Assembly (NCBI RefSeq): GCF_001854475.1
Contig: NZ_MNAN01000035.1
Location: 427,247 to 491,246, forward strand
DNA length: 64,000 bases
Reading direction: 5' to 3'
From: Pseudoalteromonas byunsanensis
GTDB lineage: Bacteria > Pseudomonadota > Gammaproteobacteria > Enterobacterales > Alteromonadaceae
The notes under the pieces are model-generated. The model did not search any database, was not told where the DNA came from, and saw nothing but the letters and a program-made list of their open reading frames with translations. Shown here piece after piece: positions 8,516-16,797 of the stretch. Positions within the stretch are counted from its first letter, which is position 1. Each line of letters starts with the position of its first letter. The translations under genes were made by a program, and so were the position numbers.

Positions 8516-8540
8516 AAAAAGCACCTCCGGGTGCTTTTTT
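8516..8540 (+). terminator. fis terminator
   Basis: The sequence AAAAAGCACC TCCG GGTGCTTTTTT lies 26 bp after the fis stop. It has a 5-bp GC-rich core extended by A-T pairs and a run of six T, a clear intrinsic terminator. Confidence 0.88.
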
Positions 8541-8720
8541 AACACCCAATCTTGCGACTCCTTAGCACAGCCCGTTTAAGCTAACACCTTGCCCGAATTA
8601 TAAATTCACAAAATCTCAATCATGAGCCAAGGTTTATGATCGTTTTCTTACGTAAATTAGGCTAAAATAGCGCCCTTCTAAGCTAGCCCTTAACTTATCA
8701 TTGAGGAAATCTAAACCATC

Positions 8721-10307
8721 ATGGATATACATCGTCCAATTCGTCGCGCCTTATTAAGCGTGTCAGATAAAACCGGTATCGTAGAATTAGCAAGTGCACT
8801 AAGCGCTCAAGGCGTAGAGATTCTCTCTACTGGCGGTACATATAAACTATTAACCGATAATGGCATCGCAGCCACAGAAGTATCTGACTATACAGGTCAC
8901 CCAGAGATCATGGATGGTCGTGTAAAAACGTTACACCCTAAAGTGCATGGCGGCATTTTAGCTCGTCGTGGACAAGACGAAGCGGTGATGGCTGAGAATG
9001 ATATCTCTGCTATCGATATGGTTGTGGTTAACTTATACCCCTTTGCACAAACCGTTGCAAAAGCTGACTGCAGCCTTGAAGATGCAATCGAAAATATTGA
9101 TATCGGTGGCCCTACGATGGTTCGTGCGGCGGCTAAAAACCATAAAGATGTTACAATTGTGGTTAATGCCAGTGACTATCAACGTGTGATTGATGAGCTT
9201 ACACAGAACGATGGCTCAACAACGTATAAAACACGCTTTGATTTAGCAATAGCGGCTTATGAGCATACAGCTCAGTACGATGGCATGATAGCAAATTACT
9301 TCGGCAACATGGTGCCAGATTATACTGATGAAGCTGCCGTAGAGACCAAGTTCCCACGCACTATCAATATGCAATTCACCAAAAAGCAAGATATGCGCTA
9401 TGGTGAGAACTCACACCAGGATGCTGCTTTCTATGTTGAAAACGACCTACAAGAAGCTTCTGTAGCAACAGCAAAGCAGCTACAAGGTAAAGCCCTATCG
9501 TTCAACAATATAGCAGATACCGATGCGGCTCTTGAATGCGTTAAAGAATTTGATGCACCAGCATGTGTGATTGTAAAACATGCAAACCCGTGTGGTGTGG
9601 CTGTTGATGAGAACATCCTTGCTGCATATGACCGTGCATTTAAGACCGATCCGACCTCAGCATTTGGTGGCATCATCGCATTTAACCGCGAGTTAGACGG
9701 TGATACAGCTGAAGCTATCGTTTCTCGCCAATTTGTTGAAGTGATCATCGCGCCAAGTATCTCAGAAGAAGCGGCACAAATTGTTGCGGCGAAAAAGAAT
9801 GTTCGCTTGTTAGAGTGTGGTCAATGGACTACTAAAACCACTCAGGCAGATATCAAACGTGTTAATGGTGGCATCTTAGTACAAGACAGAGATAAAGGTA
9901 TGGTAACGCTTGACGACCTTACTGTTGTTTCTAAACGCCAGCCTACAGAGCAAGAGTTGAAAGATTTATTATTCTGCTGGAAAGTAGCTAAGTTCGTTAA
10001 GTCTAACGCGATTGTTTATGCCAAAGATGGTATGACTATTGGTGTAGGTGCAGGTCAAATGAGTCGCGTATATTCAGCAAAAATTGCGGGGATTAAAGCG
10101 GCCGATGAGAACCTTGAAGTTAAGGGCTCAGTGATGGCATCAGATGCTTTCTTCCCATTCCGAGATGGTATCGATGCTGCGGCCGAAGCAGGCATTACAG
10201 CAGTCATCCAACCTGGCGGTTCTATGCGTGATGAAGAGGTCATCGCCGCGGCAGACGAAGCGGGTATGGCGATGGTATTTACTGGAATGCGTCACTTCCG
10301 TCACTAA
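8721..10307 (+). CDS. purH: Bifunctional AICAR transformylase / IMP cyclohydrolase
   Basis: PurH catalyses the last two steps of IMP synthesis: formylation of AICAR with 10-formyl-THF, then ring closure. The 528-residue protein has the N-terminal MGS-like cyclohydrolase domain (starting RRALLSVSDKTGIVELA) and the C-terminal transformylase with KHANPCGVAVDEN and KTDPTSAFGGIIAFNRE. Full length (529 in E. coli). A -10-like TAAAAT lies at 8663-8668 but the -35 is weak. A terminator separates it from a methyltransferase gene and then purD, so the usual purH-purD adjacency is interrupted. Confidence 0.98.
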   Translation: MDIHRPIRRALLSVSDKTGIVELASALSAQGVEILSTGGTYKLLTDNGIAATEVSDYTGHPEIMDGRVKTLHPKVHGGILARRGQDEAVMAENDISAIDMVVVNLYPFAQTVAKADCSLEDAIENIDIGGPTMVRAAAKNHKDVTIVVNASDYQRVIDELTQNDGSTTYKTRFDLAIAAYEHTAQYDGMIANYFGNMVPDYTDEAAVETKFPRTINMQFTKKQDMRYGENSHQDAAFYVENDLQEASVATAKQLQGKALSFNNIADTDAALECVKEFDAPACVIVKHANPCGVAVDENILAAYDRAFKTDPTSAFGGIIAFNRELDGDTAEAIVSRQFVEVIIAPSISEEAAQIVAAKKNVRLLECGQWTTKTTQADIKRVNGGILVQDRDKGMVTLDDLTVVSKRQPTEQELKDLLFCWKVAKFVKSNAIVYAKDGMTIGVGAGQMSRVYSAKIAGIKAADENLEVKGSVMASDAFFPFRDGIDAAAEAGITAVIQPGGSMRDEEVIAAADEAGMAMVFTGMRHFRH

Positions 10308-10314
10308 TAAGCAC

Positions 10315-10345
10315 AGCGCGAACCGTTTAACGTTTCGCGCTTTTT
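10315..10345 (+). terminator. purH terminator
   Basis: An 8-bp stem AGCGCGAA (10315-10322) / TTCGCGCT (10334-10341) is followed by a T run. It lies 7 bp after the purH stop. Since no clear promoter is seen before the next gene, read-through into the methyltransferase and purD is possible. Confidence 0.8.
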
Positions 10346-10404
10346 GTTTGCACTAAATTCAAGTATTCTGCTTAAAACACAATCACAAAGTGAAGGAACA
10401 GAAA

Positions 10405-11244
10405 ATGAAATTTGGTTTAAAAACACTTCTTGCTGCAACCATCGTAACCGCGCTCTCTGGCTGTAACGCAACAAACGACAGCACAGCTTCGGCAAAAAGT
10501 TCATTAGCACTTGTGTCTGCGGCACAAAGTGCCGAACGCTCTGAAGCAAATCGTGCCCGTGATCAGTATCGCAACCCAGTAGAAACACTGGAGTTCTTTG
10601 GCTTGAAAGAGGGTATGACTGTAGTGGAAATTGCCCCCGGTGGCGGTTGGTACACTGAAGTATTGGCACCGGCACTAAAAGGCCATGGTACTTTTTATGC
10701 GGCACACTTTCCTGCTGACTCAGAAATTGGTTACTACCAACGTTCTTTAGCTGGATTTAAAGATAAAGTGACTAAAGATGCACGCTTCAGCGAAGTTAAA
10801 ATTACCGAATTTGCACCTGTTACTCACAACGATATAGCCCCTGCTAGCAGCGCCGACATGGTGCTCACTTTTCGCAATGTGCACAACTGGTACATGCAAA
10901 AAGATCATCAAGGTGTGCTAAGCGCTTTTAAGGCATTTAATAAAGCGCTTAAACCTGGCGGTATTTTAGGTGTAGTTGAACACCGCCTACCTGAAAACAG
11001 ACAAGATGCAGATCAAAAACGTTCAGGCTACATGAAGCAAAGCTATGTGATTGAAGTAGCTAAACAAGCAGGTTTTGAACTAGTGGCACAAAGCGATATT
11101 AACGCCAACCCAAAAGATACAGCTGATCACCCTAAAGGTGTGTGGACACTTCCACCACGTTTAGCATTGGGTGACGAACAGGCTGACAAATACAAAGCTA
11201 TTGGGGAAAGCGATCGCATGACTCTAAAATTTAAAAAGCTTTAA
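10405..11244 (+). CDS. SAM-dependent methyltransferase, predicted lipoprotein
   Basis: A 279-residue class I methyltransferase-like protein with an export signal. The N-terminus MKFGLKTLLAATIVTALSGC is a lipoprotein signal with lipobox LSGC, predicting a lipid-anchored periplasmic protein. The core has a motif I variant (VVEIAPGGGWYTEVLAPAL) and a post-motif PGGILGVVEHR, as in Rossmann methyltransferases. Export is odd, since SAM is cytoplasmic, so the fold may serve another purpose. The start is the ATG at 10405 with AAGGAA upstream; a GTG at 10390 is also in frame. It sits between purH and purD, 16 bp before purD. Substrate unknown. Confidence 0.85.
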   Translation: MKFGLKTLLAATIVTALSGCNATNDSTASAKSSLALVSAAQSAERSEANRARDQYRNPVETLEFFGLKEGMTVVEIAPGGGWYTEVLAPALKGHGTFYAAHFPADSEIGYYQRSLAGFKDKVTKDARFSEVKITEFAPVTHNDIAPASSADMVLTFRNVHNWYMQKDHQGVLSAFKAFNKALKPGGILGVVEHRLPENRQDADQKRSGYMKQSYVIEVAKQAGFELVAQSDINANPKDTADHPKGVWTLPPRLALGDEQADKYKAIGESDRMTLKFKKL

Positions 11245-11260
11245 ATAGGAAAATTTAGCC

Positions 11261-12544
11261 ATGAATGTACTCGTCATTGGCAGTGGTGGCCGCGAACACG
11301 CACTTGCGTTCAAAGCCGCTCAAAATCCATCGGTTAAAACCGTATATGTTGCACCAGGTAATGCTGGTACAGCACTGGAGCCTAAATTAACTAATGTTGC
11401 CATTGGTGTTGAAGACCTAGACACATTAGTCACTTTTGCTAAAGAGAACAATATCGAACTTACCATTGTTGGCCCTGAAGCACCGCTAGTAATTGGCGTT
11501 GTAGATCGCTTTCGTGAAGAAGGACTGGCAATTTTTGGTCCAACAGCCGCGGCAGCCCAACTGGAAGGTTCTAAATCTTTCACCAAAGACTTTTTGGCCC
11601 GTCATAACATCCCTACAGCTCAATACCAAACGTTCGAACAAGTTGAGCCAGCTTTGGCTTACCTTAAAGAGCAAGGTGCGCCTATCGTTGTTAAAGCCGA
11701 TGGTTTGGCAGCTGGTAAAGGTGTAATCGTTGCAATGACTGAAGCCGAAGCTGAAGAAGCTATTCGTGACATGCTTGCAGGCAATGCGTTTGGTGAAGCA
11801 GGCAGTCGTGTCGTCATCGAAGAGTTTTTAGAAGGTGAAGAAGCATCATTTATCGTAATGGTAGATGGTAAGAATGTACTTCCCTTTGCCACCAGCCAAG
11901 ACCACAAACGCGCTTACAACGGCGATATGGGTCCAAATACAGGTGGTATGGGCGCATATTCTCCAGCTCCTGTCGTCACTCCTGACATTCATCAACGTAT
12001 CATGGATGAAGTAATTCACCCAACAGTTGAAGGTATGGCAAGCGAAGGCAACCCGTATACCGGGTTTTTATACGCAGGTTTGATGATCACCGAAGATGGC
12101 ACACCAAAAGTCATTGAGTACAACTGTCGCTTTGGAGACCCTGAAACTCAGCCAATCATGTTGCGTTTGCAATCAGATTTAGTTGAACTTATCGAAGCGG
12201 CTAACCGTGAAGAGTTAGATAAGATTGATATTAGATTCGATCCGCGTGCAGCTGTGGGCGTGGTTTTGGCTGCAAAAGGCTATCCTGGTAACTACCCAAA
12301 AGGGGATGCCATCAGCGGACTGCAAGTCAGCTACCCTGAAGGTGAAAAAGTATTTCATGCTGGAACGAAGCAAGATGGCGAAGACGTCGTCACGGCCGGT
12401 GGTCGAGTACTATGTGCAACTGCACTAGGCCACTCGGTGACAGAAGCGCAAAAGCGTGCCTATTCACTGGTTAAAGATATCCACTGGGATGGTGTTGAGT
12501 ACCGCACAGATATTGGTTATCGAGCGATTGCCAGAGAACAATAA
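11261..12544 (+). CDS. purD: Phosphoribosylamine-glycine ligase
   Basis: PurD (GAR synthetase) joins phosphoribosylamine and glycine with ATP, the second step of purine synthesis. The 427-residue protein starts MNVLVIGSGGREHALAFKA, the conserved N-domain. It has the ATP-grasp segment with VKADGLAAGKGV and the C-terminal motif EYNCRFGDPETQPIM. Length equals the family (429 in E. coli). It follows the methyltransferase by 16 bp and is probably co-transcribed with it. AGGAAAATTTAGCC before the ATG supplies the ribosome binding site. Confidence 0.98.
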   Translation: MNVLVIGSGGREHALAFKAAQNPSVKTVYVAPGNAGTALEPKLTNVAIGVEDLDTLVTFAKENNIELTIVGPEAPLVIGVVDRFREEGLAIFGPTAAAAQLEGSKSFTKDFLARHNIPTAQYQTFEQVEPALAYLKEQGAPIVVKADGLAAGKGVIVAMTEAEAEEAIRDMLAGNAFGEAGSRVVIEEFLEGEEASFIVMVDGKNVLPFATSQDHKRAYNGDMGPNTGGMGAYSPAPVVTPDIHQRIMDEVIHPTVEGMASEGNPYTGFLYAGLMITEDGTPKVIEYNCRFGDPETQPIMLRLQSDLVELIEAANREELDKIDIRFDPRAAVGVVLAAKGYPGNYPKGDAISGLQVSYPEGEKVFHAGTKQDGEDVVTAGGRVLCATALGHSVTEAQKRAYSLVKDIHWDGVEYRTDIGYRAIAREQ

Positions 12545-12556
12545 TACAATACACTT

Positions 12557-12586
12557 AGCAGGTTAGGATTGACTGACCTGCTTTAT
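12557..12586 (+). terminator. Hairpin after purD
   Basis: A 10-bp stem AGCAGGTTAG / CTGACCTGCT with one G-U pair and loop GATTGA is followed by a weak T stretch (TTATG). It lies 12 bp after purD and is a probable terminator of moderate strength. Confidence 0.6.
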
Positions 12587-12672
12587 GTAAATCCCTATCC
12601 CATAGATAACACATTCGCAACATAGAAAAAATTCGGTATACTCAAAGCATTAGCATTGCGTTAGGAATTATC

Positions 12673-13218
12673 ATGTCACAAAAGTATCGAGTCGTGTTTA
12701 TCGGTTTGGAAAGCACTACATCAGCCGAAGAGGTTGTGACAACTTTAAGCTCTAAACTCAATATTTCATCACAAAAAGTTGAGGCCTTTCTTGCCAAAAA
12801 GCCACTCTTTGCACCTGCAGAGCAAAGCAAAGCTTTAAAACAGGTTAAGCTTTTAGAAAAGATGGGTGTGAAAGCAAAACTTGTGGCCGTAGAGCAACTA
12901 CCGCAAACGACTATTCAGGAGCAAAAAGATGAGCGAGTGTTCGAAGCGCTAGATTACATTACAAGTAGTTTGATTCGTATTGAAGAGCGCCTTGAAGAGC
13001 TAGAGCAACGTCTGGCCAACTTGCCAGAAGAACAAGAAAACGACTCCGCCCCCGATAGCTGGCAAGAAGATGAATTATATGAAGAGCTGGATCTTGATAT
13101 GGAGCCTGCCAGAAAATTGCCGACTCGAAAACTTCAATATATCTTAGCTGTTGTCCTCATAGCACTTCTAACCGTATTAGCATTAGCCATCATTTATCCA
13201 CAATGGTTTAATTTATAG
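12673..13218 (+). CDS. Unrecognised tail-anchored membrane protein
   Basis: I do not recognise this 181-residue protein. Residues 1-80 look like a small alpha/beta domain (KYRVVFIGLE, then helical stretches ending KMGVKAKLVAVE). The middle is acidic with heptad-like spacing (RIEERLEELEQRLANLPEE), suggesting a short coiled coil. A single hydrophobic helix (ILAVVLIALLTVLALAIIY) ends the protein, so it is likely a C-terminally anchored inner membrane protein with a cytoplasmic head. It lies 10 bp before fau, where many gammaproteobacteria instead have zapA and the 6S RNA gene. Its ATG follows AGGA. Confidence 0.85.
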   Translation: MSQKYRVVFIGLESTTSAEEVVTTLSSKLNISSQKVEAFLAKKPLFAPAEQSKALKQVKLLEKMGVKAKLVAVEQLPQTTIQEQKDERVFEALDYITSSLIRIEERLEELEQRLANLPEEQENDSAPDSWQEDELYEELDLDMEPARKLPTRKLQYILAVVLIALLTVLALAIIYPQWFNL

Positions 13219-13228
13219 CAGAGATGCC

Positions 13229-13834
13229 ATGTTCAATGCCCAACAACACTCACCTTCACGTTCACAAATTCGCAAGAGTATTAGAAATGCGAGAAAAAGT
13301 TTAACTAATCTAGAGCAGGAACAAGCCGCGAAAAAAATTAATATTAATTTTTTTCAACACAAAAAACTCCCTAAAAACACCCGAATCGGACTCTATTTAA
13401 GTAACGATGGAGAACTCGATACCTCCTATTTAATTCAATCACTTATAAATAAAAACCATCAAATATACCTACCGGTAATACACCCCTTCAATGGCGCCAC
13501 TTTGCTGTTCCAAAGATATGAAAAAAATTCACCCATGACGCGTAATCGCTATGATATCTTGGAGCCACAATTGAATTGCAGTCATATTTGCCCCTTATAT
13601 GAGCTGGATTACCTTTTAATGCCTCTTGTGGCATTCGATCAAGATGGTAACCGTTTAGGTATGGGAGGCGGCTACTATGATAAAACGTTGGCGCGATACT
13701 ATCGTGAGCAAATGCAAAAGCCTGAACTTATTGGCCTAGCTCACGACTGTCAGCAGGTTGAAAAACTGCCTATACAGGCTTGGGATGTTCCACTGCAACA
13801 GATCATCACGCCCAGTAAATTTTATCAGTGGTAA
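13229..13834 (+). CDS. fau: 5-formyltetrahydrofolate cyclo-ligase
   Basis: This enzyme converts 5-formyl-THF to 5,10-methenyl-THF with ATP, salvaging a dead-end folate. The 201-residue protein has the family signature LVAFDQDGNRLGMGGGYYDKTLARY in the C-terminal half and a basic helix at the N-terminus (RKSIRNARKSL). Length fits (about 182-200). It follows the tail-anchored protein gene by 10 bp and precedes rpiA and serA, preserving the fau-serA-rpiA neighbourhood known in E. coli but with rpiA and serA swapped. The ATG at 13238 is an alternative start. Confidence 0.94.
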   Translation: MFNAQQHSPSRSQIRKSIRNARKSLTNLEQEQAAKKININFFQHKKLPKNTRIGLYLSNDGELDTSYLIQSLINKNHQIYLPVIHPFNGATLLFQRYEKNSPMTRNRYDILEPQLNCSHICPLYELDYLLMPLVAFDQDGNRLGMGGGYYDKTLARYYREQMQKPELIGLAHDCQQVEKLPIQAWDVPLQQIITPSKFYQW

Positions 13835-13912
13835 ATAATATTCAGACTCATTCTACAGACACAATTACGGTATACTCTGTTTGTTCAATTTGACAACACA
13901 GTGAATTACGTA

Positions 13913-14566
13913 ATGACCCAAGATGAAATGAAAAAAGCCGCAGCCTGGGCTGCGTTGGAATATATAAAAAAAGATACCATTGTTGGCGTGGGAACAGGTT
14001 CAACCGTAAACCACTTTATTGATGCACTTGGTAGCATCAAAGACCAAATTAAAGGGGCGGTTTCCAGTTCTGAGGCATCAACAGAAAAGCTCAAAGCACT
14101 GGGTATTGAAGTATTTGAACTTAACGATGTAGACCAGCTAGACGTGTATGTTGATGGTGCTGATGAAATCAATGCTAGCAATGACATGATCAAAGGTGGT
14201 GGCGCAGCGTTAACGCGTGAAAAAATTGTCGCGGCAGTGGCACAACAATTTATTTGTATCGTGGACAACACTAAACATGTCGAAACTCTGGGTGCCTTCC
14301 CATTGCCTGTTGAAGTGATCCCGATGGCACGCAGCTATGTGGCACGTGAATTATTAAAACTCGGTGGTGATCCCGTCTATAGACAAGGGGTTGTTACCGA
14401 TAATGGCAATGTCATCCTTGATGTGCACGACCTGCAAATCAAAGAGCCAAAGCTGTTAGAAGAAACCATAAACCAGATTGTCGGCGTAGTAACCAACGGC
14501 TTATTTGCGCATCGTGGTGCCGATATTGTTATTACTGGAACCCCTGAGGGTCCTAAAATCAGCTAA
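13913..14566 (+). CDS. rpiA: Ribose-5-phosphate isomerase A
   Basis: RpiA interconverts ribose-5-phosphate and ribulose-5-phosphate in the pentose phosphate pathway. The 217-residue protein contains GVGTGSTVNHFIDALG near the N-terminus, the DGADEIN catalytic loop, and KGGGAALTREKI. Full length (219 in E. coli). The ATG at 13913 starts MTQDEMKKAAAWAAL, aligned with the E. coli start; an in-frame GTG at 13901 would add four residues. A -10-like TATACT lies at 13871-13876. serA follows 13 bp later. Confidence 0.97.
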   Translation: MTQDEMKKAAAWAALEYIKKDTIVGVGTGSTVNHFIDALGSIKDQIKGAVSSSEASTEKLKALGIEVFELNDVDQLDVYVDGADEINASNDMIKGGGAALTREKIVAAVAQQFICIVDNTKHVETLGAFPLPVEVIPMARSYVARELLKLGGDPVYRQGVVTDNGNVILDVHDLQIKEPKLLEETINQIVGVVTNGLFAHRGADIVITGTPEGPKIS

Positions 14567-14579
14567 ATAGGAATGAGTC

Positions 14580-15809
14580 ATGAGTAAGGTATCGTTAGCC
14601 AAAGATAAGATCAAAATCTTGTTGTTAGAAGGTGTGCACCAAAGTGCCGTAGAAACCCTAAAGCGCAACGGTTACAGCAACATTGATTATGTCAAAACAT
14701 CGTTACCTGAACTTGAACTTAAAGAACGCATAAAGGATGCCCACTTTGTGGGGATCCGCTCCCGTACCCATTTAAGCGAGTCCGTGCTCAGTGCAGCTGA
14801 AAAGCTAGTCGCTATCGGCTGTTTTTGTATCGGCACTAATCAAGTCGATTTAAATGCAGCCAAAGAGCGCGGTATCGCCGTATTCAACGCTCCGTTCTCA
14901 AATACACGTTCAGTAGCTGAATTAGTATTAGGGGAAATTTTATTGTTACTTCGTGGTATCCCACAGCGTAATGCGATGGCCCACCGTGGAGAGTGGTTAA
15001 AATCGGCGGTTGGGTCTTATGAAGCTCGTGGAAAAACACTTGGCATCATAGGTTATGGGCATATCGGTACACAACTTGGCATCATGGCCGAAAATATCGG
15101 TATGAAAGTAGAGTTTTATGATATCGAAGATAAGTTAACGCTTGGTAATGCTCAGCAAATTCAGAACCTAACGCAGTTATTACAACGCTCAGACGTGGTG
15201 AGCTTGCACGTACCTGAAACACCATCTACAAAGAATCTAATCGGTATGGCTGAGTTTGAAGTGATGAAACAAGGAGCTATCCTAATCAACGCTTCACGCG
15301 GTACGGTAGTGGACATCGACGCCCTAGCCGAAGCTTTGAGAGATAAAAAACTCTCTGGAGCAGCCATAGACGTATTTCCAGTTGAGCCTAAATCAAATGA
15401 TGAAGAGTTCATTTCTCCACTTCGTGAGTTTGATAATGTGATCCTCACGCCACACGTGGGCGGCTCTACACAAGAAGCTCAAGAGAATATTGGTATTGAA
15501 GTGGCCGGTAAAATTGCTAAATACTCAGACAATGGTTCAACACTCAGCGCAGTGAACTTTCCCGAAGTTGCTTTACCTGAACTGGCAAACCGTAGTCGCT
15601 TACTACATGTTCACCAAAACCGCCCAGGTATACTGACACAAATTAACCAAGCTTTTGCACAACATGGTATTAATATCGCGGCTCAATACCTACAAACTGA
15701 TGATACCATTGGTTACGTGGTAATTGATGTCGACAGTGACCACTCAGAGGTTGCCTTAAAAGAACTCAGTGCCGTTGAAGGCACAATCCGAGCTAGGATT
15801 TTGCACTGA
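14580..15809 (+). CDS. serA: D-3-phosphoglycerate dehydrogenase
   Basis: SerA oxidises 3-phosphoglycerate in the first committed step of serine synthesis, with feedback inhibition by serine. The 409-residue protein has the substrate domain (IGCFCIGTNQVDL), the NAD-binding Rossmann motif GIIGYGHIGTQLG, the catalytic His near LTPHVGGST, and a C-terminal ACT domain (HVHQNRPGILTQINQAF) that binds serine. Length equals the E. coli short-type enzyme (410). It follows rpiA by 13 bp and ends in a strong terminator. Confidence 0.98.
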   Translation: MSKVSLAKDKIKILLLEGVHQSAVETLKRNGYSNIDYVKTSLPELELKERIKDAHFVGIRSRTHLSESVLSAAEKLVAIGCFCIGTNQVDLNAAKERGIAVFNAPFSNTRSVAELVLGEILLLLRGIPQRNAMAHRGEWLKSAVGSYEARGKTLGIIGYGHIGTQLGIMAENIGMKVEFYDIEDKLTLGNAQQIQNLTQLLQRSDVVSLHVPETPSTKNLIGMAEFEVMKQGAILINASRGTVVDIDALAEALRDKKLSGAAIDVFPVEPKSNDEEFISPLREFDNVILTPHVGGSTQEAQENIGIEVAGKIAKYSDNGSTLSAVNFPEVALPELANRSRLLHVHQNRPGILTQINQAFAQHGINIAAQYLQTDDTIGYVVIDVDSDHSEVALKELSAVEGTIRARILH

Positions 15810-15826
15810 TACTTTTTTACATTAAT

Positions 15827-15856
15827 AAAAGAGGCCGCTGATTGCGGCCTTTTTTA
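15827..15856. terminator. Bidirectional terminator serA / 15871 gene
   Basis: A 7-bp stem AGGCCGC / GCGGCCT with loop TGATT is flanked by AAAAG and a run of six T. It lies between convergent serA and the minus-strand gene ending at 15871, so it can serve both strands. Confidence 0.85.
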
Positions 15857-15870
15857 TTACTAGACTAGCT

Positions 15871-16785
15871 TTATGACCCTTCCACCTGCAAATTGAGAAT
15901 TTTTTCAGCCTCTTCAGGTTGACCTGCCAACGCACTCAGCTGTTTATTGAGAACAGGTAAACTGGAACCTACTGGAAATTGAGCCGATATATACAACCGC
16001 TGCAGACCATTGGCGAAAGCCAGTAATGCATCTTTGGTTTTTTGTGTAAGGTTGGCTGCATAAACTTGCTCGGTGAACACTTGCATAAATGACTCCTTTT
16101 CCAGGCCCTGACGCTCAAGCTGTTGCTCGAGTAAATCTGGCAGACGACCTAAGTTTTTGAGCTCAAACCTTACAGCTCGAGTTTCTAGCTGTAACCATGC
16201 ATCCCTCACCTTTGTAGCATGACTTTGCGTATTTGTACTACCGCCTTGCGCATCAGTTTCTTGCTGTCGAAACGCATGATAAACCTGCATCAGAGGAGTT
16301 GCGTTATAAAAATTGGCTGAGAAATCCACAGCAACGACCTTTTTAGCATTCATTGCCACTTTAACCTCAACAGCACCGGAGTCAGGTTCATATGCCAGTG
16401 AAGAAACAAAATCCAACCGACTGCCAAGTAAAATAGGTGGAAATGTAGAGGCGCGTTGCCACGCTTGTTCATTTAAACGCACACCATTTAAACGCACCTC
16501 GGTAAATTGACTGATCTCATCTGCGCGATATCCTTCTAAAGAAGCAAGCTCAACACTCGCCATCTTTTGATTTCCAGCACTCTTAATCACGATACCTCTT
16601 ACACTGATTTTATCACTCAGTAGGTGTACATCTACGCTGGCATACTCTATCTCAATTTGGCTTTGCATCTCAATTAAGGAAAGCTGGTTGTTGAGTTCTT
16701 CTTCAGCGTCTTGATTAGCTAAGTGCTGCAAAGCACCATAAGTGACTAAACCAACACCTATCACTATCAATAGGATCTTTCTCAT
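15871..16785 (-). CDS. Unrecognised anchored periplasmic protein
   Basis: I do not recognise this 304-residue protein. The N-terminus MRKILLIVIGVGLVTYGALQ is a single signal anchor with a preceding Arg-Lys, so the bulk is probably periplasmic. The body alternates beta-strand-like segments (IEIEYASVDVHLLSDKISVRGIVI) with helices, loosely resembling AsmA/DUF748-type periplasmic repeats; that is only an impression. No catalytic motif is evident. It starts 12 bp after radA and is probably co-transcribed with it. Confidence 0.85.
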   Translation of the reverse strand: MRKILLIVIGVGLVTYGALQHLANQDAEEELNNQLSLIEMQSQIEIEYASVDVHLLSDKISVRGIVIKSAGNQKMASVELASLEGYRADEISQFTEVRLNGVRLNEQAWQRASTFPPILLGSRLDFVSSLAYEPDSGAVEVKVAMNAKKVVAVDFSANFYNATPLMQVYHAFRQQETDAQGGSTNTQSHATKVRDAWLQLETRAVRFELKNLGRLPDLLEQQLERQGLEKESFMQVFTEQVYAANLTQKTKDALLAFANGLQRLYISAQFPVGSSLPVLNKQLSALAGQPEEAEKILNLQVEGS

Positions 16786-16797
16786 TATTCATTCCTA

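Noticed and set aside
8631..8656. PurR box before purH
   Set aside because: CGTTTTCT at 8641-8648 matches one half of the PurR palindrome but the other half is absent, so purine repression cannot be claimed.
12545..12672. 6S RNA gene upstream of fau
   Set aside because: The gaps before the 181-residue gene (128 bp) and before fau (10 bp) are too short for a 6S RNA, and no long bubble structure is seen.
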